Positions 7,502 through 15,366 of a stretch of 64,000 bases of DNA are shown here, one piece after another. Each line of letters begins with the position of its first letter. The first letter of the stretch is position 1. Origin of the DNA: an uncultured Draconibacterium sp. (GTDB lineage: Bacteria > Bacteroidota > Bacteroidia > Bacteroidales > Prolixibacteraceae). Under the pieces are notes generated by a model. It saw nothing but the letters and a program-made list of their open reading frames with translations. It did no database searches and was not told the origin of the DNA. The DNA is taken from contig NZ_CAJXYQ010000003.1 in the NCBI RefSeq assembly GCF_913063105.1, forward strand, positions 248,001 to 312,000, given 5' to 3'. A program made the translations under genes and the position numbers.

Positions 7502-7593
7502 AAGCACAAGCTTGAAAAAGAAAACAACATCACATAAAAACATAACCAACGGTGAATTAAATCATCAAATGTTGTGTCTTTGAAATAAAAAAT

Positions 7594-7725
7594 ATGTATT
7601 TAAGATACTTAAGTGATTTAATAAAAAAACGAATTGGTTCAGGAAAAGCCATAATCGTAATTGGTCCAAGACAAGGGGGAGCTTACAATATTACTTCGGT
7701 ATGCCTGATGGTATGGGATTACTGA
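7594..7725 (+). pseudogene. N-terminal fragment of an AAA ATPase (AAA_14 / DUF4143 type)
   Basis: The 43-residue frame starts MYLRYLSDLIKKR and reaches IIVIGPRQGG, the start of a Walker A motif that in intact family members reads GPRQ(V)GKTTL. After GPRQGG the reading leaves the family and stops at 7723. The rest of a roughly 380-residue ATPase is missing, and the next 20 bp lead into the terminator at 7745. This is a truncated remnant, probably left by deletion. Confidence 0.7.
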
Positions 7726-7744
7726 TTGAGCGATAACACGAAAC

Positions 7745-7787
7745 AAAGTGATTCCATCTTTTTAAAAAGATGGAATCACTTTTGTTT
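7745..7787. terminator. Bidirectional terminator, 19-bp perfect palindrome
   Basis: AAAGTGATTCCATCTTTTT (7745-7763) is directly followed by its exact reverse complement (7764-7782). T-runs lie on both sides for the two strands. It serves the minus-strand transporter gene ending at 7817 and closes off the cassette island. Confidence 0.85.
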
Positions 7788-7816
7788 CCCGGGCTTTTAT
7801 TTGTTTAAAAGCGACT

Positions 7817-8521
7817 TTATTCCATCCAAAAACGGTTCTTTTTGTAAATCTTTTTTCCCCAATACACAAAAGGAGTATCGGCTGCGGCAACGGCCCATTT
7901 CAGGAAATAGGTGGTTAACAGAATTTCTACCAGTACCGGCATTGGGTACACTCCCCAAAAGGCAATGGCAACAAAAACAACACTGTCAATCAGCTGCGAA
8001 ACCATGGTGCTAAGGTTGTTGCGTAACCAAATCTGGTTGTCTTTCGAAAAACGTTTACGCCAGAAGTGGTAGGCCCAAACATCGTGGCGCTGCGACAAGA
8101 GGTAGGCTGCCAGGCTGGCAACGGCAATACGTGGCATCAGGCTAAAAATAGTGCTGGTAGCTTCGTGTGTAACTCCGGCAAATTCGTCGCCTTCAAGCGG
8201 TAAAAACTGTAGCGCCAGATTCATTAACAGGGTCATTGAAATAAGGCTGAAAAAACCAATCCAAACGGCCTTTTTAGCTTCTTCCTTTCCGTAGTTCTCC
8301 GACAGGATATCGGTAACCAGAAACGATGTGGCATATACAATGTTACCCAAAGTAGCTACAAGCCCAAAAAGCTCAACGGTTTGAATTACCTGAATATTGG
8401 CAACTATAACTGAAATCGGGATCCACATGACAAGGCCCCATTTGCCAAACAGGCGGTAAGCTAAAATAATTAACAGGAAATTTGCCAGCAGCATAGCCAG
8501 CCAAAGAATTTCGTTTTGCAT
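7817..8521 (-). CDS. yhhQ: Queuosine precursor transporter (YhhQ/VUT family)
   Basis: A 234-residue inner-membrane protein with six predicted helices, the usual size for the family. The signature LVTDILSENYGK (about residues 68-79) and WLRNNLSTMVSQLIDS (about 165-180) identify the YhhQ/VUT_1 family, which imports preQ0/preQ1 for queuosine tRNA modification. The C-terminal charged tail (WGKKIYKKNRFWME) is cytoplasmic. A consensus promoter (8585-8614) and a candidate preQ1-I-like riboswitch (8519-8560) directly precede the ATG, which strengthens the assignment and suggests that the ligand represses translation. No other queuosine gene is in the window. Confidence 0.93.
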   Translation of the reverse strand: MQNEILWLAMLLANFLLIILAYRLFGKWGLVMWIPISVIVANIQVIQTVELFGLVATLGNIVYATSFLVTDILSENYGKEEAKKAVWIGFFSLISMTLLMNLALQFLPLEGDEFAGVTHEATSTIFSLMPRIAVASLAAYLLSQRHDVWAYHFWRKRFSKDNQIWLRNNLSTMVSQLIDSVVFVAIAFWGVYPMPVLVEILLTTYFLKWAVAAADTPFVYWGKKIYKKNRFWME

Positions 8522-8560
8522 TTTTTTAATTTTTTAATTGCAGGGTGATGCCACCTGCAT
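8519..8560 (-). promoter_or_regulatory. Candidate preQ1-I-like riboswitch in the yhhQ leader
   Basis: The minus-strand leader reads a 6-bp stem TGCAGG...CCTGCA with loop TGGCATCAC (8559-8539), followed by an A-rich tail AATTAAAAAATTAAAAAA that runs into the ATG. The AGGT...CACCCT core and A-rich tail match the preQ1-I plan. The loop GCAT is complementary to ATGC at the start codon, so the pseudoknot could mask the AUG itself. The third loop (about 17 nt) is longer than in characterised preQ1-I RNAs, and the match is by eye only. Confidence 0.5.
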
Positions 8561-8584
8561 GGTTTATACTAAAATTTTGGCCTG

Positions 8585-8614
8585 CAAATGTAACGGAAAA
8601 AGCTGAAAATCAAA
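8585..8614 (-). promoter_or_regulatory. Consensus Bacteroidota promoter for yhhQ
   Basis: On the minus strand, TTTG (8614-8611), an 18-nt spacer and TACATTTG (8592-8585) match the -33 TTTG / -7 TAnnTTTG consensus. Transcription would start about 20 nt before the riboswitch stem. Confidence 0.65.
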
Positions 8615-8630
8615 ATCGGTACAAAAAATC

Positions 8631-9704
8631 TTAGCTTTTTGTACGTTTCAGCACCTCGAGGATGTTTTTTTCAATGCGACCAAACAAGGAAACTCCCGAC
8701 GCTCCATTTTTTAGCGCCACGCGTATGCCCTGTTCCAGTTCCTCGTCCGATTTAAAATCGGGAAGATATAGGCCGGCATATATCGGAAATTTTCCGCATA
8801 AAAAGTGCAGGCCTTCCTCTACTGCATCGCCAATCCAGTTGACGCTTTCGCGGTAAAAACCATGGTAAATCATTGGGCAAACGGCATCAAGATTCCACTT
8901 GGTCCAGTCTTGCCGAACAATGCGGCGGGCAATTTCGGGTGTCGGAAAAACGGCAGCGGTAATGGGTTTGTTTTTGGCATGGGCAATTTCGGCCAGGTGG
9001 TTAACAATACTGTTTACCTGCTCGTAACGGTATTTGCGCCAGGCCGGACTTTGGTCGGGATGTTCCATTTCCAGCGGATCTTTACCCGTTTTCTTTTTGA
9101 AATTTTCGCGGCAGGTGTCGCAGTAGCAAAAATCGTATTCGGGCAATTCGCGGCTTTGGTCAATTCCGTAGGTTTCCCACAGGTTAACCGGAAGTATAAC
9201 ATCGCAGTAGCGCACATAGTCGAGGTGCAGGCCATCTACATAGTCTTTTTCAAGAATTTCGTTTGAAAGTTGCGCCAGGTAGTTTTTTACCTCGGGTTTT
9301 GATGGGCACAACCATCGGTAATAGCCAACGTATGGCGGATTGGTGGCGCACGATTTCCCATCGCGACTTATGGCATACCACTCCGGATGGCTTTCAAGCA
9401 GCGACTTTTCACCACGGTTCATGGTCCACATCCAGCGGTGTGTTTCCAATCCGGCTTTTTTGGCTATGCGGAAATGGCGCTCGCTATCGTGCTCGAAAAA
9501 CATACCGCGAATACCGGCTTCGTAGTAGCTGCTGTATTTTTTCTGCAGGTCTTCGTCGCTTTCCTCGTGGTTCGGATTTTCCCAAACCCAGTGTTTTACC
9601 TCTCTGGCATCTTCTGATTGTTCTGTTTCGCTTGCACAGGCACTGGTTACCGTAAGTCCCATCCCGGCCAGCATTGTGGTTTTAATAAAGTCTCTTTTGT
9701 TCAT
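8631..9704 (-). CDS. Putative GHL10-like glycoside hydrolase lipoprotein
   Basis: A 357-residue exported protein. The N-terminus (MNKRDFIKTT..., lipobox TSAC with Cys23) suggests a lipoprotein, possibly Tat-type although the pair is K-R. The body is a TIM-barrel of the family-10-like glycosyl hydrolase group (DUF187/GHL10). GLHLDYVRY is the characteristic strand-4 motif, FCYCDTCRENF is a conserved Cys-pair loop, and later strands give AVFPTPE and AVCPMIYHGFY. Family members act on carbohydrates in the periplasm or at the surface; the exact substrate is unknown. It follows the CBM9-like gene by 11 bp on the same strand, so the two form an operon for glycan handling. Confidence 0.8.
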   Translation of the reverse strand: MNKRDFIKTTMLAGMGLTVTSACASETEQSEDAREVKHWVWENPNHEESDEDLQKKYSSYYEAGIRGMFFEHDSERHFRIAKKAGLETHRWMWTMNRGEKSLLESHPEWYAISRDGKSCATNPPYVGYYRWLCPSKPEVKNYLAQLSNEILEKDYVDGLHLDYVRYCDVILPVNLWETYGIDQSRELPEYDFCYCDTCRENFKKKTGKDPLEMEHPDQSPAWRKYRYEQVNSIVNHLAEIAHAKNKPITAAVFPTPEIARRIVRQDWTKWNLDAVCPMIYHGFYRESVNWIGDAVEEGLHFLCGKFPIYAGLYLPDFKSDEELEQGIRVALKNGASGVSLFGRIEKNILEVLKRTKS

Positions 9705-9715
9705 GGTTAAATTGT

Positions 9716-10825
9716 TTATTTTCCCGAAAGTTCTTCGGTTAATCCATCCTGATTGATGCTGATGATCAGTCCTTCTCTGGTTGTTAGTTTTGCAGTCCAG
9801 GTTTTTTCAGAAGCCCTTAAATCAATAGTAAAGCTGGTGCTTTTTTCGTTTCCTCGTGCGGCAACATTCAGGGTAGCCAAATCGTTGCAAAATGTGTTGT
9901 TTTTTTGGTGGTAATCGCGTTGGGCATAATAAATATGCCAAAGCCGGCGAGTAAGCAATTCCTTTTCGGGTATCGGAAATCCTGAAATGCCGGCTTCTGT
10001 ATTGCTGGCAGCAAATTGTATGAGCCCCCAGCGCTCGGGATAGTGCATATTAATTACACCCTGCGGACTCCAAACCCAGTTGTTTTCGGGAATTAATTTG
10101 CCGGTATCATCGGTTTTGCGCAGGTATTTGCCATCAATAATATCGGTTTGCCATTGTACCCGCGAAAAATTAATTTTCCAGCTATCGCCTGCTTCGGGTT
10201 GGGTATAAGTGCCATTGTAATTTAGTGCCGAAAACGGGATGACCATTTCAATACACCACTTTTTATCCTTGTCGTTGGGGTTATTCAGGCTGCCGTCAAT
10301 GTAAATGGCACTTTTAAAGCCCCGGGCATTCCACTTAATATCGGGTTGCCCTCCGTTGCGATAGGGCTTTGGCAGAAAAAGGTCGAACAATGTATTTTGA
10401 GCATTTACCTCAAATTCGTAATAGTTGTGGGTGCTACCATCGGGGTCAATAAAAACTTCAAAATCATTTTCGTGGTACACAATCATGTCATTTTTACTGT
10501 AGTAGGCCCAAATATGTTCTTCTTCCAACTGGGCAAAAATGTAGAGGTTATCTTCATCCCAAAGCATTTTTACCTGTGTTTTATAGGCTGGTTCTGGTTT
10601 GTGGTTCCCTTCAATGTCAACAAATTCAGTAGTCCATGGTGCCTGGTTCCAGGCTTGCTCGTCAGCTACCCCGTCGATTAAAATATTACCCTGGCAATAC
10701 GGGGCTGTATAGGTATTGGGCAAGCTAAATAAATGGGCGTAATTTCCCCATTGCGCATGCGCTGTTTGTTTAAAAACGCCGATTAAGAAAAGGGTAAAAA
10801 AGAATACACTTCTGATGCCTCGCAT
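9716..10825 (-). CDS. Secreted carbohydrate-binding protein, CBM9-like domain
   Basis: A 369-residue protein with a signal peptide (residues 1-24, cleavage near AHAQ). Residues about 45-265 match the CBM9-like / DOMON fold: YCQGNILIDGVADEQAWNQA at the start, LYIFAQLEEEHIWA, NDFEVFIDPDG and YEFEVNAQNTLFDLFL are the family's classic strands. The C-terminal 100 residues, with GLIQF and RRLWHIYYAQRDYHQ, are typical of the longer Bacteroidota members. These proteins bind sugars or act with glycan-degrading enzymes outside the cytoplasm. It is the first gene of a two-gene unit with the GHL10-like hydrolase. A short hairpin (TGTCAGA...TCTGACA, 10845-10862) lies just before the gene. Confidence 0.82.
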   Translation of the reverse strand: MRGIRSVFFFTLFLIGVFKQTAHAQWGNYAHLFSLPNTYTAPYCQGNILIDGVADEQAWNQAPWTTEFVDIEGNHKPEPAYKTQVKMLWDEDNLYIFAQLEEEHIWAYYSKNDMIVYHENDFEVFIDPDGSTHNYYEFEVNAQNTLFDLFLPKPYRNGGQPDIKWNARGFKSAIYIDGSLNNPNDKDKKWCIEMVIPFSALNYNGTYTQPEAGDSWKINFSRVQWQTDIIDGKYLRKTDDTGKLIPENNWVWSPQGVINMHYPERWGLIQFAASNTEAGISGFPIPEKELLTRRLWHIYYAQRDYHQKNNTFCNDLATLNVAARGNEKSTSFTIDLRASEKTWTAKLTTREGLIISINQDGLTEELSGK

Positions 10826-10920
10826 AATTTTATCCAGTATTAATGTCAGATTGTTCTGACAAAAATATTGAAAAAATTACCAAGAGAAGTAAATCTTTTT
10901 AAAAAAATTAAAAAAAGGAT

Positions 10921-11394
10921 TTAGTTTAAGTCCACATCCCGTGAAATGTATTCGCCGTAATCTTTGATGAGAGGGTCATATTTTTCGTGAAACAGTTCAG
11001 ATGTAACCATAAAATCGGCAGTTGACCGGTTTGATGCTGTTGGAATATTGTAGAGAACCGTAATTCTCAACAAGGCTTTTACATCCACATCATGAGGCTG
11101 CGGTTGCATAGGGTCCCAAAAGAAAATTAACATGTCAATATTGCCTTCGCAAATCATGGCCCCCAGCTGCTGGTCGCCACCAAGTGGTCCCGATTTTAAA
11201 CGGGTAACGGTTGGTGGAACAGTGCCATGCTCCTGGCAGCTTTCGGCCAATGCTTCTTCTACCAGCTTGCCTGTAGTTCCGGTACAAATAAGGTTGTGTT
11301 GTGCCAGCTCTTTCCAGTTAAAGGCTACCCACTCCATTATGTCTTTTTTACGGTTATCGTGTGCTACAATAGCTATATTTTTTTTCTTCTTCAT
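10921..11394 (-). CDS. mgsA: Methylglyoxal synthase
   Basis: A 157-residue cytoplasmic enzyme that converts dihydroxyacetone phosphate to methylglyoxal and phosphate, bypassing lower glycolysis when phosphate is scarce. The fold begins NIAIVAHDNRK. The phosphate-binding loop is TGTTG (about residues 38-42). The catalytic Asp74 lies in SGPLGGDQQLGA, equivalent to Asp71 of E. coli MgsA. FFWDPMQPQPHDVDVKALLR and the final helices are fully conserved. Length is normal for the family (about 150). It stands alone on the minus strand between the glmM terminator and the CBM9-like gene. Confidence 0.95.
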   Translation of the reverse strand: MKKKKNIAIVAHDNRKKDIMEWVAFNWKELAQHNLICTGTTGKLVEEALAESCQEHGTVPPTVTRLKSGPLGGDQQLGAMICEGNIDMLIFFWDPMQPQPHDVDVKALLRITVLYNIPTASNRSTADFMVTSELFHEKYDPLIKDYGEYISRDVDLN

Positions 11395-11525
11395 GATTCA
11401 AAGTTTGTTCCTAACCGGTTACCGATAAGGAATATTGTTTAGTTCAAATGTAGAGCCTTTTTAAATAGGAAGGTATAGTAACCGATTTTATCCATTACTT
11501 ATTATCTAAATCTTAATTCCGGGTA

Positions 11526-11567
11526 TAAAAAAACCGGTCTGTACAAAATGATGTACAACCGGTTTTC
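11526..11567 (-). terminator. Terminator of glmM
   Basis: On the minus strand AAAACCGGTTGTACAT... pairs with ...GTACAGACCGGTTTT and is followed by TTTTATA. It lies about 20 nt after the glmM stop codon. Confidence 0.8.
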
Positions 11568-11587
11568 ACTATTCATTGAGTGCCGGT

Positions 11588-12970
11588 TTATACCAGCGTT
11601 TCTATTTCTTTAATCATTTTTTTAGCCAGATTATCAGCTTGTTGATGTGATTTTGCTTCGGCGTAAATTCTAATGATTGGTTCGGTATTCGATTTGCGCA
11701 GGTGAACCCACGATTCCGCAAAATCAATTTTTACACCATCGCTTGTTGTAACCTCTTCGTGCGCATACTTCTCTTTCATTTTCAAAAGAATTCCATCCAC
11801 ATCAATTTCCGGAGTAAGTTCAATCTTATTTTTCGATATAAAATAATCGGGGTACGTTTTTCTTAATGCTGAACATGTAAGGCCTGATTTTGCCAAATGC
11901 GTAAGGAAAAGTGCGGCTCCAACCAGGGCATCGCGGCCACTGTGACTGGCGGGGTAAATAATTCCACCGTTTCCTTCGCCACCGATAACGGCATTTGTTT
12001 CGCGCATTTTTGCCACAACATTTACTTCGCCAACCATACCTGCAGCATAACTTTGCCCATGTTTTTCTGTTACATCGCGCAATGCCCGGCTCGATGAGAG
12101 ATTAGACACCGTATTGCCCGGTGTGTGGCTTAACACATAGTCGGCAACGGCTACCAGTGTATATTCTTCGTTAAACATCGAGCCATCTTCGTTAATTATT
12201 GCCAGGCGATCTACATCCGGATCAACCACAAAGCCAACATCAACGTTACCATTTTTTATAATGGCTGAGGTTTCTACCAGGTTTTCAGGAAGCGGCTCCG
12301 GAGTGTGTGCAAAATGCCCGGTAGGCTCGCAGTTTATTTCAATAATCGTTTTAATTCCCAGTGCTTTAAATAATGCGGGCATTGCAATGCCGCCCACCGA
12401 GTTTACGGCATCAATGGCAACTGAAAAACTGGCTTTTTTAATGGCTTCTACATCCACCAAGTCAAGGTTTAATACGTGTTGAATATGAGTGTCGGTGTAG
12501 TCTTTTTCAACTACTGTTCCCAGGTCATCAACTTTGGCAAAGTTAAAGTCTTCAGCATCGGCAAGCTCCAGAATTTTTGCTCCTTCTTCGGCATTCAAAA
12601 ATTCGCCTTTGGCATTCAGCAGTTTTAATGCATTCCATTGCTTGGGGTTGTGGCTTGCTGTGAGGATAATCCCGCCATCGGCTTTTTCTTCGGTAACGGC
12701 AATTTCGGTGGTTGGTGTACTTGCCAAGCCAATGTTTACCACCTTGCAACCCATTCCTGAAAGTGTTGATACAACTATAGATGCAACCATTTCGCCCGAA
12801 ATGCGGGCATCGCGTCCAACAACTACAGTAATTTTTTCTTTGTTTGCATTTTGTTGTGCCCAGGTGGCATAAGCTGCGGTAAATTTAACAATGTCAAGCG
12901 GACTCAGGCCTTCGCCTGGTTTGCCTCCAATTGTGCCGCGTATTCCCGAAATTGATTTTATTAATGTCAT
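11588..12970 (-). CDS. glmM: Phosphoglucosamine mutase / phosphohexomutase
   Basis: A 460-residue alpha-D-phosphohexomutase that interconverts glucosamine-6- and -1-phosphate for UDP-GlcNAc, or related sugars. Four active-site loops are visible: the phosphoserine Ser106 in TASHNP, the metal-binding DPDVDR (about residues 240-246), the sugar-specificity loop GEGNGG, and the phosphate-binding RKSNTEPIIR near the C-terminus. I chose ATG 12970 (MTLIKSISGIRG) over an ATG at 12997, because a TAnnTTTG box covers the upstream codons and family members start here. Bacteroidota enzymes of this type are annotated as GlmM; a phosphomannomutase role cannot be excluded. Confidence 0.9.
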   Translation of the reverse strand: MTLIKSISGIRGTIGGKPGEGLSPLDIVKFTAAYATWAQQNANKEKITVVVGRDARISGEMVASIVVSTLSGMGCKVVNIGLASTPTTEIAVTEEKADGGIILTASHNPKQWNALKLLNAKGEFLNAEEGAKILELADAEDFNFAKVDDLGTVVEKDYTDTHIQHVLNLDLVDVEAIKKASFSVAIDAVNSVGGIAMPALFKALGIKTIIEINCEPTGHFAHTPEPLPENLVETSAIIKNGNVDVGFVVDPDVDRLAIINEDGSMFNEEYTLVAVADYVLSHTPGNTVSNLSSSRALRDVTEKHGQSYAAGMVGEVNVVAKMRETNAVIGGEGNGGIIYPASHSGRDALVGAALFLTHLAKSGLTCSALRKTYPDYFISKNKIELTPEIDVDGILLKMKEKYAHEEVTTSDGVKIDFAESWVHLRKSNTEPIIRIYAEAKSHQQADNLAKKMIKEIETLV

Positions 12971-12994
12971 AATCTGATGTTCAGTTTTGGTAAA

Positions 12995-13002
12995 CAAAGA
13001 TA
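12995..13002 (-). promoter_or_regulatory. Candidate -7 box for glmM
   Basis: TATCTTTG on the minus strand fits TAnnTTTG. It ends 24 nt before the chosen ATG. No good -33 box is seen, so confidence is low. Confidence 0.4.
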
Positions 13003-13051
13003 GAAAGTAGAAGCAAAATAACAGGGGTGAATGGATAAGATTGTTGGTGGT

Positions 13052-13729
13052 TTAATCCAATTCTTTTAGCTCGCGGAGAGTAGATTTCAGTTTCTTGATA
13101 TAATTCCCATATAGTTTTCGGAATCCCCAACGAAGCGAAAAGAAAATGGCACTTCCTATCAGTAAAACAATAACTACCGAAATAGCAACGGCCAAAATAA
13201 GTTTGCCGGTTTCAATATCTGCAAATTGCAGTCCTTGCAACTCGGCATTGTGGTTTAAACCTTCGTACATTCCCATGGTAAAAGCCGAGGCCATAGCCAG
13301 CAGCATAATCGCCAGAGCAAGATAAAATAGTCGTTGATAGATGGTTAGTGTCTCGATGATCTTTTTTAAGGTGCCTTTTAAATCGCAGGCTACATCGCAA
13401 TGTTTTTTAACCCGGTAATATTTAATAACAAAGTACAGAAATGTAGTTACAATGAGTATGTTTCCTAAAAACGCCAAAAAAAGCACCCATTCAGGAATGG
13501 GCATTTCGCTGTAATATTTCTCGATGGTTTCCGGCGAGAAAAACAAATCATCAAGCATAAATAAAACAATCAGCCCCAGCAAAACGGCAAATCCAATTTT
13601 TATATTGCGGTCAATACGTTCAATAAGGCTTTTGGTGCGCTTGCCCAGCATGCTTCGTAACTGCTCCTCGTCCAGTTCTTTGCCAGGAGCCAGTTTATTC
13701 CATGTATTTTTCAGATCCTGTAAATCCAT
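13052..13729 (-). CDS. Four-helix membrane protein, possible anti-sigma partner
   Basis: A 225-residue inner-membrane protein. The N-terminal 40 residues (MDLQDLKNTWNKLAPGKELDEEQL) are cytoplasmic and helical. Four hydrophobic segments follow, at roughly residues 45-63, 82-103, 137-155 and 178-199, and the tail is basic (RKLYGNYIKKLKSTL). It starts 2 nt after the stop codon of the ECF sigma gene, so the two are translationally linked. I infer an anti-sigma or membrane-sensing role from this position; the N-terminal domain lacks the zinc-binding HxxxCxxC motif of classical anti-sigma factors, so the assignment is tentative. Confidence 0.7.
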   Translation of the reverse strand: MDLQDLKNTWNKLAPGKELDEEQLRSMLGKRTKSLIERIDRNIKIGFAVLLGLIVLFMLDDLFFSPETIEKYYSEMPIPEWVLFLAFLGNILIVTTFLYFVIKYYRVKKHCDVACDLKGTLKKIIETLTIYQRLFYLALAIMLLAMASAFTMGMYEGLNHNAELQGLQFADIETGKLILAVAISVVIVLLIGSAIFFSLRWGFRKLYGNYIKKLKSTLRELKELD

Positions 13730-13731
13730 AG

Positions 13732-14223
13732 CTACTCATCTTCAGTTAGCATCAGTTTTTTTAGCTTCTTTTTAATCCGGTTCATTTTTACGCGCACGTA
13801 GTTTTGCGTAATACCTGTTATCTCAGCAATTTCCTCGTATTTTTTATTTTCAAGGAACAGCAGCACAATCGACTTTTCAATTCCCGTTAGCTGCTGAATG
13901 GCTTTGTGCAATACTTTTATATTCTCTTCGGTTTCGGTGTCGTACTTTTCATCTTCAATCTGAAAATTTTCGTACGTTAAACTGCTTTGGTCAGGTCTTC
14001 TTTTACTTTTTTTAAAGGTAGTAATGGCCGTGTTCAAGGCCACACGATACATCCAGGTTGATACCTTTGAGTCTCCTCGGAAATTGGGGTACGATTTCCA
14101 CAATTGCGCTACAATTTCCTGAAAAAGATCGTTGCGGTCATCTTCCGTGTCGCAATAAATGTTGCAAACCTTGTGGATAATGCCCTGGTTCTTTTGAATG
14201 ATGTGTAAAAATTCCTTTTCCAA
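13732..14223 (-). CDS. ECF RNA polymerase sigma factor
   Basis: A 163-residue group IV sigma factor. Region 2 spans about residues 10-75, with DLFQEIVAQLWKSYPNFRG (core binding and -10 recognition) and STWMYRVALNTAIT. Region 4 spans about 105-155 and carries the helix-turn-helix KKYEEIAEITGITQNYVRVK that reads the -35 element. No additional domain is present. It precedes a membrane protein by 2 nt, which fits a sigma/anti-sigma pair. The target regulon cannot be deduced here; autoregulation is likely but no matching promoter was identified. Confidence 0.93.
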   Translation of the reverse strand: MEKEFLHIIQKNQGIIHKVCNIYCDTEDDRNDLFQEIVAQLWKSYPNFRGDSKVSTWMYRVALNTAITTFKKSKRRPDQSSLTYENFQIEDEKYDTETEENIKVLHKAIQQLTGIEKSIVLLFLENKKYEEIAEITGITQNYVRVKMNRIKKKLKKLMLTEDE

Positions 14224-14337
14224 AATCGGATTATTAGTAACTGATAGTGCGAATAATTACATTTTTGGACAACAAACTGTGATTGTTTGTTAAAGGTAAA
14301 AGTTATTGTGGAAACAACACTATAAATGGTGTTTACA

Positions 14338-15267
14338 TCAAATCATTTTTAAAAACTTAATTTCTTTATCGGTAAGGAGACGCCATTTTCCGCGGGGCAG
14401 ATTTTTTTTAGTTAAGCCGGCAAATAGCACACGGTCGAGTTTTTTTACGCGGTAGCCAAAGTGCTCGAAAATACGACGAACAATGCGGTTTTTTCCCGAG
14501 TGAATTTCAATCCCCACTTCGGTTTTGTCATCAGCTTTAATATAGCTAATGGCATCGGCGGCAATTGGGCCATCTTCCAATTGAATACCTTCGGCAATCA
14601 TTTCCATGTGGCCACGTTCAACGGGTTTGTCGAGCGATACCTGGTACACCTTCTTTTTGTTGTGACTGGGGTGTGTCAGTTTTTTCGAGAGGTCGCCATC
14701 GTTGGTAAACAGTAACAGTCCTGTGGTATTTCGGTCGAGTCGTCCAACCGGATAAACACGCTCATCGCAGGTTCCTTTCAGCAGGTCCATCACAATTTTA
14801 TCGGCATGCGGGTCGTCGGTGGTTGTAACGTAATCTTTTGGTTTGTTTAAAAGGATGTACACTTTACGCTCGGCTTCAATTTTTCGCCCGTCGAACCGTA
14901 CTTCGTCGCCCGGCAGAACGCGTGTTCCGAGTTCGGTAACAGTTTTGCCGTTAATGGTTACCATGCCGGCACCAATAAAGGTATCGGCTTCGCGCCGCGA
15001 GCAAACACCAGCGTTGGCGATAAAACGGTTTAAGCGCATTCCTTCAGCCGAAAGTGTTTTTAGTTTTGGTCGTGGTGCACTTTCCTCTTTTTTTGCCGGT
15101 TTACCAAATTTTTTCCGGGGTTTGAATTCCTTTTTGGGTTCTGATTTTTCAACTACCCGTGATTTTCCAATTCGTTTTCCTGAAGGTGCTTTCCCCGAAC
15201 GTTTTGATGTGTTTCCGGATGATTTACCTTGTGAATTGCCCCGGCTGCTGTTGTTACTCTTGCGCAT
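14338..15267 (-). CDS. rRNA pseudouridine synthase, RsuA/RluB family
   Basis: A 309-residue enzyme. Residues 1-70 are a lysine/serine/glycine-rich disordered extension (NSSRGNSQGKSSGNTSKRSG), common in Bacteroidota members and probably RNA-binding. An S4 RNA-binding domain follows (about 78-125; MRLNRFIANAGVCSRREAD), then the pseudouridine synthase domain with catalytic Asp178 in GRLDRNTTGLLL and the C-terminal motif SGKNRIVRRIFEHFGY. It isomerises a uridine in ribosomal RNA; whether the target is that of RluB (23S U2605), RluF or RsuA cannot be settled from sequence. Divergent from the AIM24 gene. Confidence 0.92.
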   Translation of the reverse strand: MRKSNNSSRGNSQGKSSGNTSKRSGKAPSGKRIGKSRVVEKSEPKKEFKPRKKFGKPAKKEESAPRPKLKTLSAEGMRLNRFIANAGVCSRREADTFIGAGMVTINGKTVTELGTRVLPGDEVRFDGRKIEAERKVYILLNKPKDYVTTTDDPHADKIVMDLLKGTCDERVYPVGRLDRNTTGLLLFTNDGDLSKKLTHPSHNKKKVYQVSLDKPVERGHMEMIAEGIQLEDGPIAADAISYIKADDKTEVGIEIHSGKNRIVRRIFEHFGYRVKKLDRVLFAGLTKKNLPRGKWRLLTDKEIKFLKMI

Positions 15268-15366
15268 TGCTAAATTATTTTGTGCAAAGATCGATAATTT
15301 TTCGGATTTGGAATTCGATTTCCCTGAATTCGCTTAATTTCGATGAATTAATAAAAAAACAAGGCT

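Noticed and set aside
7280..7583. Frames on both strands through attC-like site C
   Set aside because: They run through a palindrome and overlap the DUF4177 gene; start signals and family similarity are missing.
10845..10862. TGTCAG...CTGACA hairpin as a terminator of mgsA
   Set aside because: On the minus strand no T-run follows the stem and it lies close to the next gene's start, so it is not convincing as a terminator.
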